DNA of 64,000 nt from NCBI RefSeq assembly GCF_024244095.1, contig NW_026250677.1:1-64000 (forward strand). The letters run 5' to 3'. Positions within the stretch are counted from its first letter, which is position 1; each line of letters opens with the position of its first letter. Below the pieces are notes generated by a model, which did not search any database, had not been told where the DNA came from, and saw nothing but the letters and a program-made list of their open reading frames with translations. Position numbers and translations under genes: made by a program. The DNA is from Nematocida homosporus. Lineage: Eukaryota; Microsporidia. This document shows, one piece after another, positions 1 to 9,976 of this stretch.

Positions 1-637
1 CCTAACTAAACTGCAGTACTGCTGCAGCACTTGCGATTGGCGTCAAGTAGTCCCATAGTCATCCGAAAATGACTTTATAGTTTAATATCTTATTGAGTTT
101 AGGTTGTGGTGGGTTGAGTTTGAGTTATGATGAGTTAAGTTAAGTTAAGTTGTATTACGATGTACTGAGTTACTATTCAATAAACATGTTGTAGTGTAAT
201 GGCTATGTGGCTTAGTATTGGCTTAGTGCTGGCAAAAGATATTGTGCGAGATCCGACATGAATAATTGGGTTAGTAGTGGGTTGCCGGGCAACTATCAGA
301 TGAAGAGTTAGGGTGCACACTACCTGACGTCTACTTATTAGACGGTAAAGTATCGACTTCTGACTTATCAGAAGAGTAACATGTATAAGTAAGCAAAATA
401 ACAAGAGCCATGTGCGTTAAACAAGTCGTCTATTCAAACCAGTTGCTTGTGACGACAGTTAGCAACTAGTGTGTATTGGGATCATCTTGATGATGTCTGC
501 TTTATTTTTACCCTCTCTTGTGCGTCATCTTGGGTTTGCGTCCATATTGGTTTAGATTTCATTGGGCTGAAATTTGGCGGTCTATCACATATAATACCTC
601 ACTATCTATTATTTAATTGTCTGTTATTTAGTGTCTG
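1..637. other. non-coding left edge
   Basis: No convincing gene. A G/T-rich degenerate array of GTTGAGTTAAGTT-like units lies at about 96-175. The only ORF of note (177-404, minus) has no recognisable features. The rest is unremarkable A/T-rich sequence downstream of the minus-strand beta-trefoil gene. Confidence 0.6.
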
Positions 638-1528
638 TTAGCGTCGAGCAACATATTCCATGTGGCTCAGTTGTTTGGGCTCGCCCCACGAGTTCTTGAT
701 GCACTCTCGAGGGGACTTGACGCTGCACCAGGTGAACAGCTGAAGATCGTTCTCAATGGTTGGGTGGCCGTCGTTGTCGTCCACGCACTCTTCCAGGGTA
801 ATGTCGCCTGTGTCATATTTGGCAGTAGCACAATATCGGCCGAACATGATTTTGAAGGCATGATCTCTTTGGTAGTACGTAGGGGTAATGATCAACTCAC
901 TGTTTGTGCCGCCGTCTGCGCGACGAATAATGCTGGACCCTTTTTTGAGACCTTCCTCCGCGTACCACTTCATCATCCCTTCGCGCACAGAGAGTTTCTT
1001 AGTAGCTAGAGAGGCCTTATAGTCGCCATCTGGGATTTCAAGAAGTCGCTCAACTGCTGATCCCTCGTCGCCGGGAACTATCACCAAGGTAAATTTGGCG
1101 TAGCCTCCATCAACATCCACGGCTTTGTAGTTTATGTTGTTCTCGTGGTTGTAGCCAATGAAGCGACTAAGACCACGGTTGTACAAGTAGACGATGTTTA
1201 TGTTATTGTACATGAAGTTCTTAGTGCGTGGGGTTAGTAGCCGTGAAGTCTCGGAATGCACTACGTATCCTAGTGCGGGCGGATAGTAGTGCGAGGCCGG
1301 CAGATAGCTCTCCAACGGGCCCGCTCGCTTCTTAAGTACATTGGAAGACGTACGGCCCAGAGTGCTGCCTTGATAGTAGCCAGGCGGCTTGCTGTAGTAT
1401 CGTGCTCGAGCAGGGTCAGCTATTTCGCGGTAAAGGCTGCCTTCGGCGCGATAGTCCATGATTCGGGCCTGAATGACTTCAAAACCTAGAGCCGTTGCGA
1501 TTAAATAAAGCGGAAACTTAGCAAGCAT
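638..1528 (-). CDS. secreted beta-trefoil (ricin-B-like) protein
   Basis: The 296-residue protein begins with a likely signal peptide (MLAKFPLYLIATALGFEV). It carries the 'GYLYNRG' type strand start seen in the other trefoil genes of this window; here it reads VYLYNRGLSRFIGY around residues 115-128. The C-terminal part matches the 55201-56337 protein closely: an AFKI...YC segment, then CVDDNDG and a final QLF-aromatic turn. This is the pattern of a ricin-B-like trefoil repeat (Cys, acidic turn, QxW-like end). The family is a sugar-binding fold; there is no enzymatic domain. In microsporidia such proteins are secreted or spore-associated. The ATG at 1528 is supported by a TATA-like box (TATAA complement at about 1548-1552) some 20 bp upstream. 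The exact role and ligand are unknown. Confidence 0.75.
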   Translation of the reverse strand: MLAKFPLYLIATALGFEVIQARIMDYRAEGSLYREIADPARARYYSKPPGYYQGSTLGRTSSNVLKKRAGPLESYLPASHYYPPALGYVVHSETSRLLTPRTKNFMYNNINIVYLYNRGLSRFIGYNHENNINYKAVDVDGGYAKFTLVIVPGDEGSAVERLLEIPDGDYKASLATKKLSVREGMMKWYAEEGLKKGSSIIRRADGGTNSELIITPTYYQRDHAFKIMFGRYCATAKYDTGDITLEECVDDNDGHPTIENDLQLFTWCSVKSPRECIKNSWGEPKQLSHMEYVARR

Positions 1529-1719
1529 ACTTGGGCCGTTGGGATGGTATAAGTAGATTGAAGATGAGCCATTGTATCATCTCTGGGACTGTTTATCGGT
1601 CTAGAGTGTTGGTCTTGGGCAAGTATTGAAGTAGAATGTGTGTGATGGTGTGTCGGAGTTATAGACCGAGTGATTCGGCTTGCCGATAGAATGGGGCGTG
1701 AAGCGAAGTTACATCTGGG

Positions 1720-1727
1720 GTATATAG
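1720..1727 (+). promoter_or_regulatory. TATA-like box
   Basis: GTATATAG lies about 21 bp before the ATG at 1748. The same spacing occurs before many genes here, which favours 1748 over the closer in-frame ATG at 1736 and the GTG at 1670. Confidence 0.45.
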
Positions 1728-1747
1728 ATGGAAACATGGTGTCCTGG

Positions 1748-2494
1748 ATGCGTATACATATTGGTATTGGGTTAGTTAGTGTTGGACTGGCCGGGCTGTT
1801 TAGAACTAGCTTGGCTGCTGGCAATGGATATAGCTATAGCTGGGGGCAGTCGGGATTCCTTGATGGGGCTGGAAGTGGGTTCTACCAGACTCTTTTAGAC
1901 CGCTCGCCCAAACTTGGACCGGCTGATGGTGCCATTTATGATTATAGTCGGCTGCTGTTGGGCAATAAGAATGTTGGCTATCTCTATAGCGTCAAGCACC
2001 ATAAGTTATTGGGCGTGCAGTCGCAGTCGCACATGTCGTTCCGCACCGAACGCTTAGGCTTTGGGCGGGGGTATAAAAAGCTGTTGTTTGCCCTATTCCG
2101 CATGGGCAGCCACCAAATGCGCCCTTTTGTTTTTCTGGTTAATTCTCGAGATATATCTGCCGAAATCAAAAATATTGAGCAGCGGTCGTTTCCTTACCAT
2201 GACAACCATCTTTTGGAAACAGTTCCGGGCATATCTAATCTCCAAGGAAACCTTGAACTATCTAAATATCCAGAGTCATTTAGCACCAAGCTGTTCCGGA
2301 TAAGACAGGTCAAAGAAGCCAGCCGGTGGGGATACACTTTCACGATCCAGTCTCTTCTTGATGGCAAGTATGTGGTGGCTTCAAAAAGGAACCAGGACGT
2401 TGAGTTGCTTGATGGGGAGGCCTGCGACGAAGACCAATTGGCTTGTTGGTTCCGGTGGATTCCAAAAGGATACCTAGACCGGTACCGCTATTAG
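1748..2494 (+). CDS. secreted beta-trefoil-like protein
   Basis: About 248 residues from the chosen ATG. It starts with a signal-peptide-like stretch (MRIHIGIGLVSVGLAGLF) ending near SLAA. The mature part contains the family's GYLYSVKHHKLLG segment, corresponding to GYLYNRG in its neighbours, and ends with a D-E-D-QLACWFRWIP turn that resembles the terminal QxW-type element of a ricin-B-like fold. It is divergently oriented to the 638-1528 gene, with about 220 bp between the two starts. This looks like one of a tandem set of diverged duplicates. Alternative in-frame starts are GTG 1670, ATG 1691 and ATG 1736. Carbohydrate binding is inferred from fold resemblance only. Confidence 0.7.
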   Translation: MRIHIGIGLVSVGLAGLFRTSLAAGNGYSYSWGQSGFLDGAGSGFYQTLLDRSPKLGPADGAIYDYSRLLLGNKNVGYLYSVKHHKLLGVQSQSHMSFRTERLGFGRGYKKLLFALFRMGSHQMRPFVFLVNSRDISAEIKNIEQRSFPYHDNHLLETVPGISNLQGNLELSKYPESFSTKLFRIRQVKEASRWGYTFTIQSLLDGKYVVASKRNQDVELLDGEACDEDQLACWFRWIPKGYLDRYRY

Positions 2495-2758
2495 GTTGCG
2501 GCGGCGTTATGCTAGCCTGGCATTAATAAATTGGGTTGGCGTGCGTTATGTTATGTTGTGTTATGTTATGTTGGTATTGTGTACGAAGTTGATATTGAAT
2601 ACGAAGTTGGTACTAAGTACTAAATTATGTGGATGTGATATTGTTCTTTGTTGTCTCTACCTTGTTGTCTCTAGATAACAAGCCGCTGTTGAATGTGTTT
2701 GAAACACTGTTTCTGATAGTTGTTAAATTTTGATATTTGGGTTGCCTATCTAAGTTTG

Positions 2759-3571
2759 ATGATCGCAAAGAAATGCTGGCTACTAGGTATACTGGCCACT
2801 GGAGTTGGAGTGGTCTTTGGTACCCCAAAAATCAACATGCCTCTGCGTGGGTATCTGTACAACGCAGGCTCTCATGGATATCTTTCTGTGCCCTACACTT
2901 CTTCGCCGCTCTATACTGATCATTCCGTGATTATTGGCCGAGGCAAGGATGTGCGTGTTCGCGTACACCTTTATCCAGTTGAAGATGATCGCCAGGACAA
3001 TGTGGATGGTGATGGTGATTCATACTCTATCCGAATAGACACTGACAGCGACAATTTTCCTCTGAGAAGAAACAGCAGCCCGCAACAAGCACTTACCCTT
3101 TTTGCCAACACACAGTATGTGCTCAGATCGCCTCTGGCCCGCAACCTCAAGGGACAGGTCTTCAAAGTTGTTCAGTCCAAGAACTTCCGAGATCACTTTA
3201 AGATTATGTACAATGGCCGCTGTCTCATGCCAGACCGAAGACAGCTCTTTGTGCTAGCCAAGTGCTTCAATGAGACTGATGACCCGATTGTGATAAAACA
3301 GATGTTTCGCATTGATGGTGACGTCTTTCAGCCAATCCACATTGCTCGTGGAATCTTCTCGCACTACTTTGAAGGCTGTGCACCTTGTACGCGAAATAAT
3401 CCAGATATTCTTAACGGAAAGTACATCTTCCTCAATGATAAATACTGCACCCGTCCTTGCACTCCTAAAACACCTAACAGTCAAGACCCTGCACCAAATC
3501 CTGCCCCAAATCCTACTCCAGATCCTACGCCCGCCCCCTCTTACTCTCACAGACCCAGGCTAACTGCATAG
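2759..3571 (+). CDS. secreted beta-trefoil-like protein with Pro-rich tail
   Basis: About 270 residues from ATG 2759; the upstream in-frame TTG at 2720 is rejected. The N-terminus (MIAKKCWLLGILATGVGVVFG) is a clear signal peptide. GYLYNAGSHGYLSVP is the family's first trefoil strand. FKIMYNGRCLMPDRRQLFVLAKCFNETDD-like spacing (around residues 145-175) matches the Cys-acidic-turn pattern of the other copies. The C-terminus is a short low-complexity run of Ala-Pro-Asn-Pro units (about residues 245-265), which may be extended or cell-wall-associated. It follows the 1748-2494 gene on the same strand with 264 bp between, consistent with tandem duplication. Confidence 0.7.
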   Translation: MIAKKCWLLGILATGVGVVFGTPKINMPLRGYLYNAGSHGYLSVPYTSSPLYTDHSVIIGRGKDVRVRVHLYPVEDDRQDNVDGDGDSYSIRIDTDSDNFPLRRNSSPQQALTLFANTQYVLRSPLARNLKGQVFKVVQSKNFRDHFKIMYNGRCLMPDRRQLFVLAKCFNETDDPIVIKQMFRIDGDVFQPIHIARGIFSHYFEGCAPCTRNNPDILNGKYIFLNDKYCTRPCTPKTPNSQDPAPNPAPNPTPDPTPAPSYSHRPRLTA

Positions 3572-3929
3572 TCTGGTTTGGTACCAACTTAATATTAACT
3601 TGTTATTAGCTATTTGGGTTTAAACGAATAAAAGGACTAAAACCTCTACTTTTTTGAAATTGGGTTAGTGTATGTGTGCTTTTTAGTTTTATGCTAACTT
3701 ATTAGATTGTATTGGTATTGTATTGGGTTAGTATTGGGTAGGGTAAAGATAGGATATGATGGGCTAGGTTGTATTGAGTTAGTAGTTAATTAAATGTAAA
3801 TAGTAGTTAGTGATATATGATGATAAAGTTCGGTTTATTGAAATCTAAGGACATAGATGTGATATGGTGAAAAGGGCCATAAGGACTAGTAGATCTAGTG
3901 AAGCGCTGTACATTAGAAATTCTGGGTTA
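3572..3929. other. spacer with GGGTTAGTATT array
   Basis: Convergent intergenic region. An AATAAA (at about 3627) follows the plus gene. The sequence at 3700-3790 is a degenerate TTGGGTTAGTATTGGG array. No ORF or RNA gene seen. Confidence 0.6.
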
Positions 3930-5264
3930 CTAACGGCCAAACAACTTGCCTAGACCTTTAGAAATGCCGTGAGAGACTTTATCGGCGGCTCCTGCTACTG
4001 TGTTGGCCACCGCAGTGACAGGTCTTTCAATCATCTTATCAACAGCTCGATAGACTAAACCTTCTTTATGTGGATGTGAATGTGAAGGATAATATGATTG
4101 CGGCGGAGGAGGGTACGAGGGCGGCGGACCGTAAGGAGAAGGCCCCGGGGGCGCGTAGCCGCCATAATAGGGGTTGGAAGGATAAGCGCCGCTCGGGCCT
4201 TGTGGGTACGGCTGGCCATAGCCACCATAAGAAGGATATTCTGGCGCGTAGCCGCCGCTTTCATGAGCATTGGCTACAACAAAAGGTGCTGCACGCGCAG
4301 CTCTTTCCTCTGGAACACAGTTAGTGCATTTATGAACTGTCGTTACGCCCTTTGGATTAATTACCGATTCAATTCGCTGAAGGGTGTTGCTTAGCATAGG
4401 CTCTTCACCTGACAGCAGAGAGCTCGACATTTGGAGCCCCGAACTTAATGCCGAGCCCAAGCGACTAAATATACTGCTAGTTTGTGTAGTAGTCGAAACG
4501 GTCGAATATGCCGTGCCGTTTTCGGCTTTTGGAGCAGGAGCCGTGGGGGGTGGAGCAGGAGGATAGTGGCTGGGTGTGTTATATGGAGCGTATGCAGCAT
4601 AGGGAGTGGGTTCTAGAGGCGCGAAAGGGCTAGGGGGCCCTAAACCCGGTAGAGAGTGATCCTGAGGACAGCGGTTGCCACTATACAGATGCTCGCCGGA
4701 TTGAATCATTTCCTTCAGAATGTGGGATTTCTCTGGGTCGCTCTGGAACCGCCTAAGAGTTTCCTGGGCCAGCATATGCTTGTGCCGCATTTCCTGAGTG
4801 CCGTACATAAAGGCCATTCCCTTGCGGTCATCACGGCAAGTATCAAGAACAACTCGACCTTCATTCACATGCATACACATAGTTTGGTCGACCACTGGCT
4901 TGATAAACAAACCGCCATCCTCACGAGGAACAAAAACCCAATGATAGGAACAACTTCTTTCGACTCGTGGTACAATGGGCTTGACAGTATAACGGCACTT
5001 CCCAATAGCATACCCGGGGTCCGTCCAAATGCTAATATGTGACTGGGCTTTCACCGGGCTATCTCCTTCATGCCCAGAATATTTCAGCTTAAATTGCGGG
5101 GGAGGCTCGATATGGGGGTGGTACTCAGTATGGAGTATGCCGGTTCCTTGGTCCCAGGTCAAAAAGCAGTCATTGCGATAAAAGTTCCAGATATTTACAT
5201 CCAGCATATTGGTTATCGGGCTGATAGCGAAGAAGTATGACATCAGCTGGTTAATCTTGCTCAT
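3930..5264 (-). CDS. beta-trefoil head, Pro/Tyr/Ser-rich tail; candidate spore protein
   Basis: About 444 residues from ATG 5264; TTG 5270 is rejected. Residues about 20-165 form a ricin-B-like region: NIWNFYRNDCFLTWD at the start, and TMCMHVNEGRVVLDTCRDD as the Cys...C-acidic element. Residues about 170-400 are low complexity, rich in Pro, Tyr, Gly and Ser (PYGGYAPPGPSPYG type). The C-terminus (about 405-444) is a small basic amphipathic stretch ending in GLGKLFGR. It is tandem with the next two minus-strand genes, which share the head-plus-tail architecture. Ricin-B domains combined with low-complexity, His- or Pro-rich tails are known among microsporidian polar tube proteins, so a polar-tube or spore-wall role is a reasonable inference. 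The signal peptide is weak. Confidence 0.65.
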   Translation of the reverse strand: MSKINQLMSYFFAISPITNMLDVNIWNFYRNDCFLTWDQGTGILHTEYHPHIEPPPQFKLKYSGHEGDSPVKAQSHISIWTDPGYAIGKCRYTVKPIVPRVERSCSYHWVFVPREDGGLFIKPVVDQTMCMHVNEGRVVLDTCRDDRKGMAFMYGTQEMRHKHMLAQETLRRFQSDPEKSHILKEMIQSGEHLYSGNRCPQDHSLPGLGPPSPFAPLEPTPYAAYAPYNTPSHYPPAPPPTAPAPKAENGTAYSTVSTTTQTSSIFSRLGSALSSGLQMSSSLLSGEEPMLSNTLQRIESVINPKGVTTVHKCTNCVPEERAARAAPFVVANAHESGGYAPEYPSYGGYGQPYPQGPSGAYPSNPYYGGYAPPGPSPYGPPPSYPPPPQSYYPSHSHPHKEGLVYRAVDKMIERPVTAVANTVAGAADKVSHGISKGLGKLFGR

Positions 5265-5443
5265 CACCAAATATCAGATATTACATTGAAACGGATTTAA
5301 AAACAAGATGAAACATTCACCTTCAAAAGAAGCCAGTTAAGAAATTCAATGTGTTTATTGGGCCGAGTTGATCACCTACGTGCCACAGTTATCTCTTACT
5401 GGGCAGTATTAACAGCACTTAATGAAAATATAACTAATTTAAT

Positions 5444-7162
5444 CTACTCTTTGGAAGTTGATCTCGCCATTGTTCTTATGGGTGAGACAAGATGCGACGG
5501 GAAGGACGTGCCAGAATAGGTCCTTGGGGGCATCCCGCTGGAGTTGGGCGGCGGGCCTGAATGGAATTGCGGGGGCATGTTACTCGGACCTGAAGATGTA
5601 TTGGGGTAGTTAGCTATCGGCATCCCATTGGCGGTGGGTGATGGGCCTGAGTTAAACTGAGGCGGCATACTGCTTGGGCCGGGAGGTGCATTGGGATAGT
5701 TCATTGGCGGCGCGCCTGGGGGCATGCTGGGACCAAATTGAGGAGGCATGCTGTTCGGGCTAGGCGGCATAGGTCCTGGACCGTACTGAGACGGCATGCC
5801 TGTTGGGTTAGGTGGCATACTGGAGCCAAATTGAGGAGGCATGCTGTTTGGGTTAGGTGGCATAGGCCCCGGGCCATACTGAGACGGCGGCGGGCCATTA
5901 GGCGGCATGGGGCTTGTGTAGGGCATGGAACTTGGAGAAGAGTAAGGCAGCCCGGAGCTCATAGGTGGTCTGTTGTTAGATCTTGCTCTATAGCTATATG
6001 GCAAAACCGGGTTAGAAGAAGACATGCTAGATGAACTAAAGTTTGGGGCGGGCAAATAGCCAGGGCCTCCAAAGCCTCCAGGAGCAGAGCCAACAGGAAC
6101 AGAGCCAACAGGAGGTACTCCGCACGATGAACCGCCGCAGGGCATACCACCAGACATTCCCCCAGACCAGCCACCGCCCCCATTCATGCCATTCGAAACA
6201 TTGCCCGATAGGCCAGCACCGCCGCCTGGCATACTACCAGGGAAACTTCCCGGCATACTACTCGTTATACCACCAGGCATACTACCAGGGAAGCTGCCCG
6301 GCATACTACCAGGCATACCACCAGGGAAGCTTCCCGGCATACCGCTAGTTATACCACCTGGAATGCCAACCCCACCGCCTATAATATTATTCGGGCCGCC
6401 GGCATTAGGATAAGGTCGTGAGGATCCCTGTAGGTTCAAAACGCCCTCATCAATATGCTGTAGGATATCAAGCACCACCTTCATAACCTCTTTCAAGGTC
6501 CCAATGCCTCCGGCTGCGCCGTTGGGTCCAGCTGAGTTAGCGCCAATTGTGCCGTGAGGATTCTCTGTCTTAGGTTTTGTTATATCTACAAACCTAAACA
6601 GTTGGCGAGAGTCTTCATCATTACAGGGCTCAAGAACAAGTTTAGTGTCACTAGGGTCTGCAAGCCCGAGTGCGTTGTTAGACAAGGCTAGTTTGAGCAT
6701 AGAAGCACACATATGATGGGAGTGGCGGGCAATAGGGCGCATCTGAACCGCATTTTTACTTGAGATAAACGTAAGATGCCACCTTTGGGGGGCACCGCTC
6801 TTCTTAGGGGCCATGAAGATTCTGTTTGCCTTAATGTCAGCGGATAGGGTTTGGCCTCCATAGCTTTCAAGAATGTAGACCTGCTCATCGCCTTGCTCTG
6901 AGTTAGAAGACTTGGCAGTGCGCATGGTCACCACAAAAGCCATTTCTTCCAGATCAATAATGCTTGATTGGGGCATTTGAATGGGAAACTTAGTAGAAGT
7001 CTCTAACTTGCCGGTCTTTGGAGAAACGAAGACTTTGGGGTCGCTGGAATGGTACGGAGAGATCGTAGTCACGAAAATCTTAGCATCGTCTTGGTATGCC
7101 TTTGCCTGCCCTAGTCCTAGAACGCCAACGGCTAGCGCACATAAAACCCAACGCGTTTTCAT
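5444..7162 (-). CDS. secreted beta-trefoil head with Met-Pro-Gly/Pro-rich tail
   Basis: About 572 residues from ATG 7162. The start gives a clear signal peptide (MKTRWVLCALAVGVLGLG); the upstream ATG 7213 would bury it. A TATAAC-like box on the coding strand at about 7186-7191 also fits 7162. Residues about 20-185 form a trefoil-like domain ending with CNDEDSRQLFRFVD, the same Cys-acidic-QLF element as in the family. The rest is low complexity: a GMPGSFPGSMPG repeat region (about 230-330), then tandem PPQFGSSMPP / SQYGPGPMPP units of roughly 20-24 residues. Lysine is scarce in the tail. Signal peptide, Pro-rich repeats and trefoil head make it a good candidate extracellular polar-tube or spore-coat component. 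This is inference, not homology to a named protein. Confidence 0.65.
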   Translation of the reverse strand: MKTRWVLCALAVGVLGLGQAKAYQDDAKIFVTTISPYHSSDPKVFVSPKTGKLETSTKFPIQMPQSSIIDLEEMAFVVTMRTAKSSNSEQGDEQVYILESYGGQTLSADIKANRIFMAPKKSGAPQRWHLTFISSKNAVQMRPIARHSHHMCASMLKLALSNNALGLADPSDTKLVLEPCNDEDSRQLFRFVDITKPKTENPHGTIGANSAGPNGAAGGIGTLKEVMKVVLDILQHIDEGVLNLQGSSRPYPNAGGPNNIIGGGVGIPGGITSGMPGSFPGGMPGSMPGSFPGSMPGGITSSMPGSFPGSMPGGGAGLSGNVSNGMNGGGGWSGGMSGGMPCGGSSCGVPPVGSVPVGSAPGGFGGPGYLPAPNFSSSSMSSSNPVLPYSYRARSNNRPPMSSGLPYSSPSSMPYTSPMPPNGPPPSQYGPGPMPPNPNSMPPQFGSSMPPNPTGMPSQYGPGPMPPSPNSMPPQFGPSMPPGAPPMNYPNAPPGPSSMPPQFNSGPSPTANGMPIANYPNTSSGPSNMPPQFHSGPPPNSSGMPPRTYSGTSFPSHLVSPIRTMARSTSKE

Positions 7163-7331
7163 GAAGGGGGTGCGGTTCTGGTGTGTTATACTAGGCTCTA
7201 AACAGTGTTTCATAGATAAGACATTTATTGGGTTAGTATTGGAATTGATATGTCTCAGAGGAAGAACATGGCCAATATCAATACTCCAGCCAATTTCGGT
7301 GATGGTTAGATCACAGAGCTAAAATTAGAAG

Positions 7332-9500
7332 CTAATAAAACGAGTTGTAATGTGTTGGTTGGTGATACGTGTGTTGGTGGGAAGAGTGGGGGTGGTAGGT
7401 TTCATTGCCATAAGAGTGGCCGTTATATGGGTGGTTGCCGGATGAATAGCCGTTATAAGAGTGATTTTCATATGAATGGCTGTTGTAAGGATGATTGCCA
7501 TGTGCGTGGTCGGTAGAGGGGCGGGAGTCATATGTGTGTCTGTTATAAGAGTGCCGGTCGTGAGGATGGCGGAGCCGATGCGTACTTTGGTATGGATCCT
7601 CTCTGTTCACTAGCGGATGCGATGCATGGTGGGAGTTGTAGCCTGGCGGATGGCCAGAGTGGACATCATAATACTCGGCTTCATAATAGACGGGCGAAGG
7701 GCGGCGATGAGGGGCTCTAGACTGTTTAAGGATCTTCTCAATGCGAGAAAGGGGTAAATGCTTTGCTAGCAGCCGTTTCATTTGTTTAACGGAAAGCTGA
7801 GCAGTAGATTTGCCCGGTCCGCCACACAAACTGCTAATTGTGTGGTGGCTGCAGAAGCTCTTAAGGGTGCCGAGCATTCCCTTTATCTTGGTAATGTTAG
7901 AACTCAGGTCTTTTAGATCAATTATAGTGTTGGCAGTTCCATTCGGATTGTAAGGATTGTTAGGGTTATTTGGGTCGTTAGGGTTAGTATTGGGATTGTT
8001 GGGGTTATACGGGTTATATGGATTGTTAGGGTTGTATGGGTTATTGGGGTTGTGTGGATTGTAAGGATTGTTAGGGTTATTGGGGTTGTGTGGATTGTGT
8101 GGATTGTGTGGGTTGTGTGGGTGGTAAGGGTTATTGGGATCATAAGGATTGACGTTGCCGACACCACCTACGCCGGTTGGACAATAAGGATTGTAAGGAT
8201 TCGTATTAGGCAAGGTATTTGCATTCATGCCGTTAGGGTTGTAAGGATTATTTCCTGGCATACCGCTGGGATTAAAGGGATACCCACCATTATTACCAGC
8301 CATTCCATTAGGGTTATATATGCCATTGCCACCCATGCCACCCATACCACCCATACCGTTCGGGTTGTAGGGATGGTTGTTTGGATTGGCAAGACCATTG
8401 GGATTGTATGGATTTAAGGAACTCTGTTTGCAGCGCTGCATACACATCATATCTACATTGTTGGAGTTTCCCATGCCACCCATTCCGCCATTTCCAAACC
8501 CTCCTCCTCCGTTTCCAAACCCGCCTCCTCCATTTCCAAACCCGCCTCCTCCGTTTCCAAACCCGCCTCCTCCATTTCCAAATCCTCCACCACCATTTCC
8601 AAAGCCACCGCCTCCGTTTCCAAATCCTCCACCGCCACCACCATTTCCGAATCCTCCGCCACCACCACCCATACATCGACTAATACACATATTTACATTG
8701 CCGCCCATACCGTTATGCATTCCACCGCCCCAGCCGGAGTTAGGATACTGACCATTTGGATCCGCGCCATATCCATCCCAGCCGCCGCCATTATTTCCGG
8801 TATGATGGCCGTTGTTATGGTGGTGGCCGCCACCATGGTCCATGTTGGACAAGCCATTGGTCATCCAGCTAGGCAGCTGGCCACTAGGATCAACCGCACT
8901 CAGGTTATATTCTATCTCTTCTCGTGGAGTCAGGTACATCCCCTTATATGGATCATCTTTGACCTCGATCATATCGTACCGATGTTCCAAAGTAGTGTCA
9001 CTACAGGACTCAAGCTTCAGAACCCCTTCATGCGTCTCACGCACGACGCACCAGCCATGGTCTGCATCCTTTATCTTATATCCGTTAGTCATCGGCTTAA
9101 TTCGCCATTTCTTAATATAAGTGCTCTCGTTAGAGTCCACGGAGCAAGGAACAACATGGTAGTCGCTCTTTTTAACACAAATCATCTTTTGCCGGTGGTT
9201 GGACATGCTTGCCCGCTCGTTCTTTGGTTTGATAAGCAGATTGTATACATCCGTAATATACGTTTTGTGCATAACTAGCACCGTATGAACATGGTCTCGG
9301 TTCTTCTTAATCGACTCCAGATTAAGAAAGTATATCCCTTCAACCTTATGGTCATACGCCATCCTATATGTCGGCTGCAACGTATTGTATATCGAAACGT
9401 CCTTTTCGTGCAAGTTTGTCAAGTAGTTCCCTTCCGAGTAATTCTGCGTAGAAGCCGAAGAATAGATCCCTAGAAGCTTCAAAAACTTAGCCCAAGACAT
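7332..9500 (-). CDS. beta-trefoil head with Gly/Asn-Pro/His-rich repeats; candidate polar-tube or wall protein
   Basis: A 722-residue protein. Residues about 20-185 resemble the trefoil heads of the two downstream neighbours (YFLNLES start; CVVRETHEGVLKLESC as the Cys pair element). It then has four distinct low-complexity zones: His/Gly/Asn (about 215-260), six or more GFGNGGGG units (about 275-345), Asn-Pro-Tyr-Asn-Pro repeats (about 365-530), and a Cys-containing globular segment (about 540-600, with CSHHTISSLCGG). The C-terminus is His/Tyr/Ser-rich (about 610-722). The ATG at 9500 has TATAAATA about 30 bp upstream. There is no strong signal peptide, so secretion is uncertain. Architecture and neighbours suggest a structural spore protein. 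Confidence 0.6.
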   Translation of the reverse strand: MSWAKFLKLLGIYSSASTQNYSEGNYLTNLHEKDVSIYNTLQPTYRMAYDHKVEGIYFLNLESIKKNRDHVHTVLVMHKTYITDVYNLLIKPKNERASMSNHRQKMICVKKSDYHVVPCSVDSNESTYIKKWRIKPMTNGYKIKDADHGWCVVRETHEGVLKLESCSDTTLEHRYDMIEVKDDPYKGMYLTPREEIEYNLSAVDPSGQLPSWMTNGLSNMDHGGGHHHNNGHHTGNNGGGWDGYGADPNGQYPNSGWGGGMHNGMGGNVNMCISRCMGGGGGGFGNGGGGGGFGNGGGGFGNGGGGFGNGGGGFGNGGGGFGNGGGGFGNGGGGFGNGGMGGMGNSNNVDMMCMQRCKQSSLNPYNPNGLANPNNHPYNPNGMGGMGGMGGNGIYNPNGMAGNNGGYPFNPSGMPGNNPYNPNGMNANTLPNTNPYNPYCPTGVGGVGNVNPYDPNNPYHPHNPHNPHNPHNPNNPNNPYNPHNPNNPYNPNNPYNPYNPNNPNTNPNDPNNPNNPYNPNGTANTIIDLKDLSSNITKIKGMLGTLKSFCSHHTISSLCGGPGKSTAQLSVKQMKRLLAKHLPLSRIEKILKQSRAPHRRPSPVYYEAEYYDVHSGHPPGYNSHHASHPLVNREDPYQSTHRLRHPHDRHSYNRHTYDSRPSTDHAHGNHPYNSHSYENHSYNGYSSGNHPYNGHSYGNETYHPHSSHQHTYHQPTHYNSFY

Positions 9501-9976
9501 AGCATCTACTGTCTCCCCGCATATTTATAAGGCATAACACTGTTTTGTGCTAATCAAAACATGTTTTCCTTTTTAGATAAGGAATTGGTCTATCCACCTT
9601 CGTCCATCAAAAAGACCGCCTAATTCAAGCCTAAACACCAACCCCAACCAACCTATCATCCACAAAAGCACACACCGTTATCTCAACTCAACCACCAATC
9701 CACACCAGCAACCATTTTTCTACTCCTACTTCTACTTCTACCTTTATTATTACTGCCACTGCCACTGTCATTACTTCTACTACAATTCAAAACGGAGCTT
9801 CACCGCAACACACGCCAACACACATCCAAAGCCAATCCAACAATAACTCCACTAACTACCAACCCCGCACAACAAAACCCAACCTCACCCAATACCAACT
9901 CAACTCAATACTAACTCAACTTAACTCAACTTAACTAAATACAAAACACAGATAACCCATTAGATTTATTCGGTTC
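9501..9976. other. divergent/tandem spacer upstream of the 722-residue gene
   Basis: Contains TATAAATA on the minus strand near 9525-9535 and an imperfect palindrome TGTTTTG-n7-CAAAACA at about 9540-9560. The rest is A/C-rich sequence with ACTTCTACTTCTACC-like microsatellite (about 9720-9790) and an AACTCAATACTAACTC array (about 9895-9945). No gene seen. Confidence 0.55.

Noticed and set aside
177..404. 75-residue minus-strand ORF
   Set aside because: No conserved features; likely chance in A/T-rich DNA.
638..3571. ricin-like toxin genes
   Set aside because: Only the lectin-type beta-trefoil fold is suggested; no N-glycosidase (A-chain) domain or other toxin domain is present.
8470..8690. 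plus-strand Pro-Phe-Pro-Asn-rich ORF as an extensin-like gene
   Set aside because: Antisense of the GFGNGGGG repeats of the 722-residue gene, which has a promoter, ATG and globular head.
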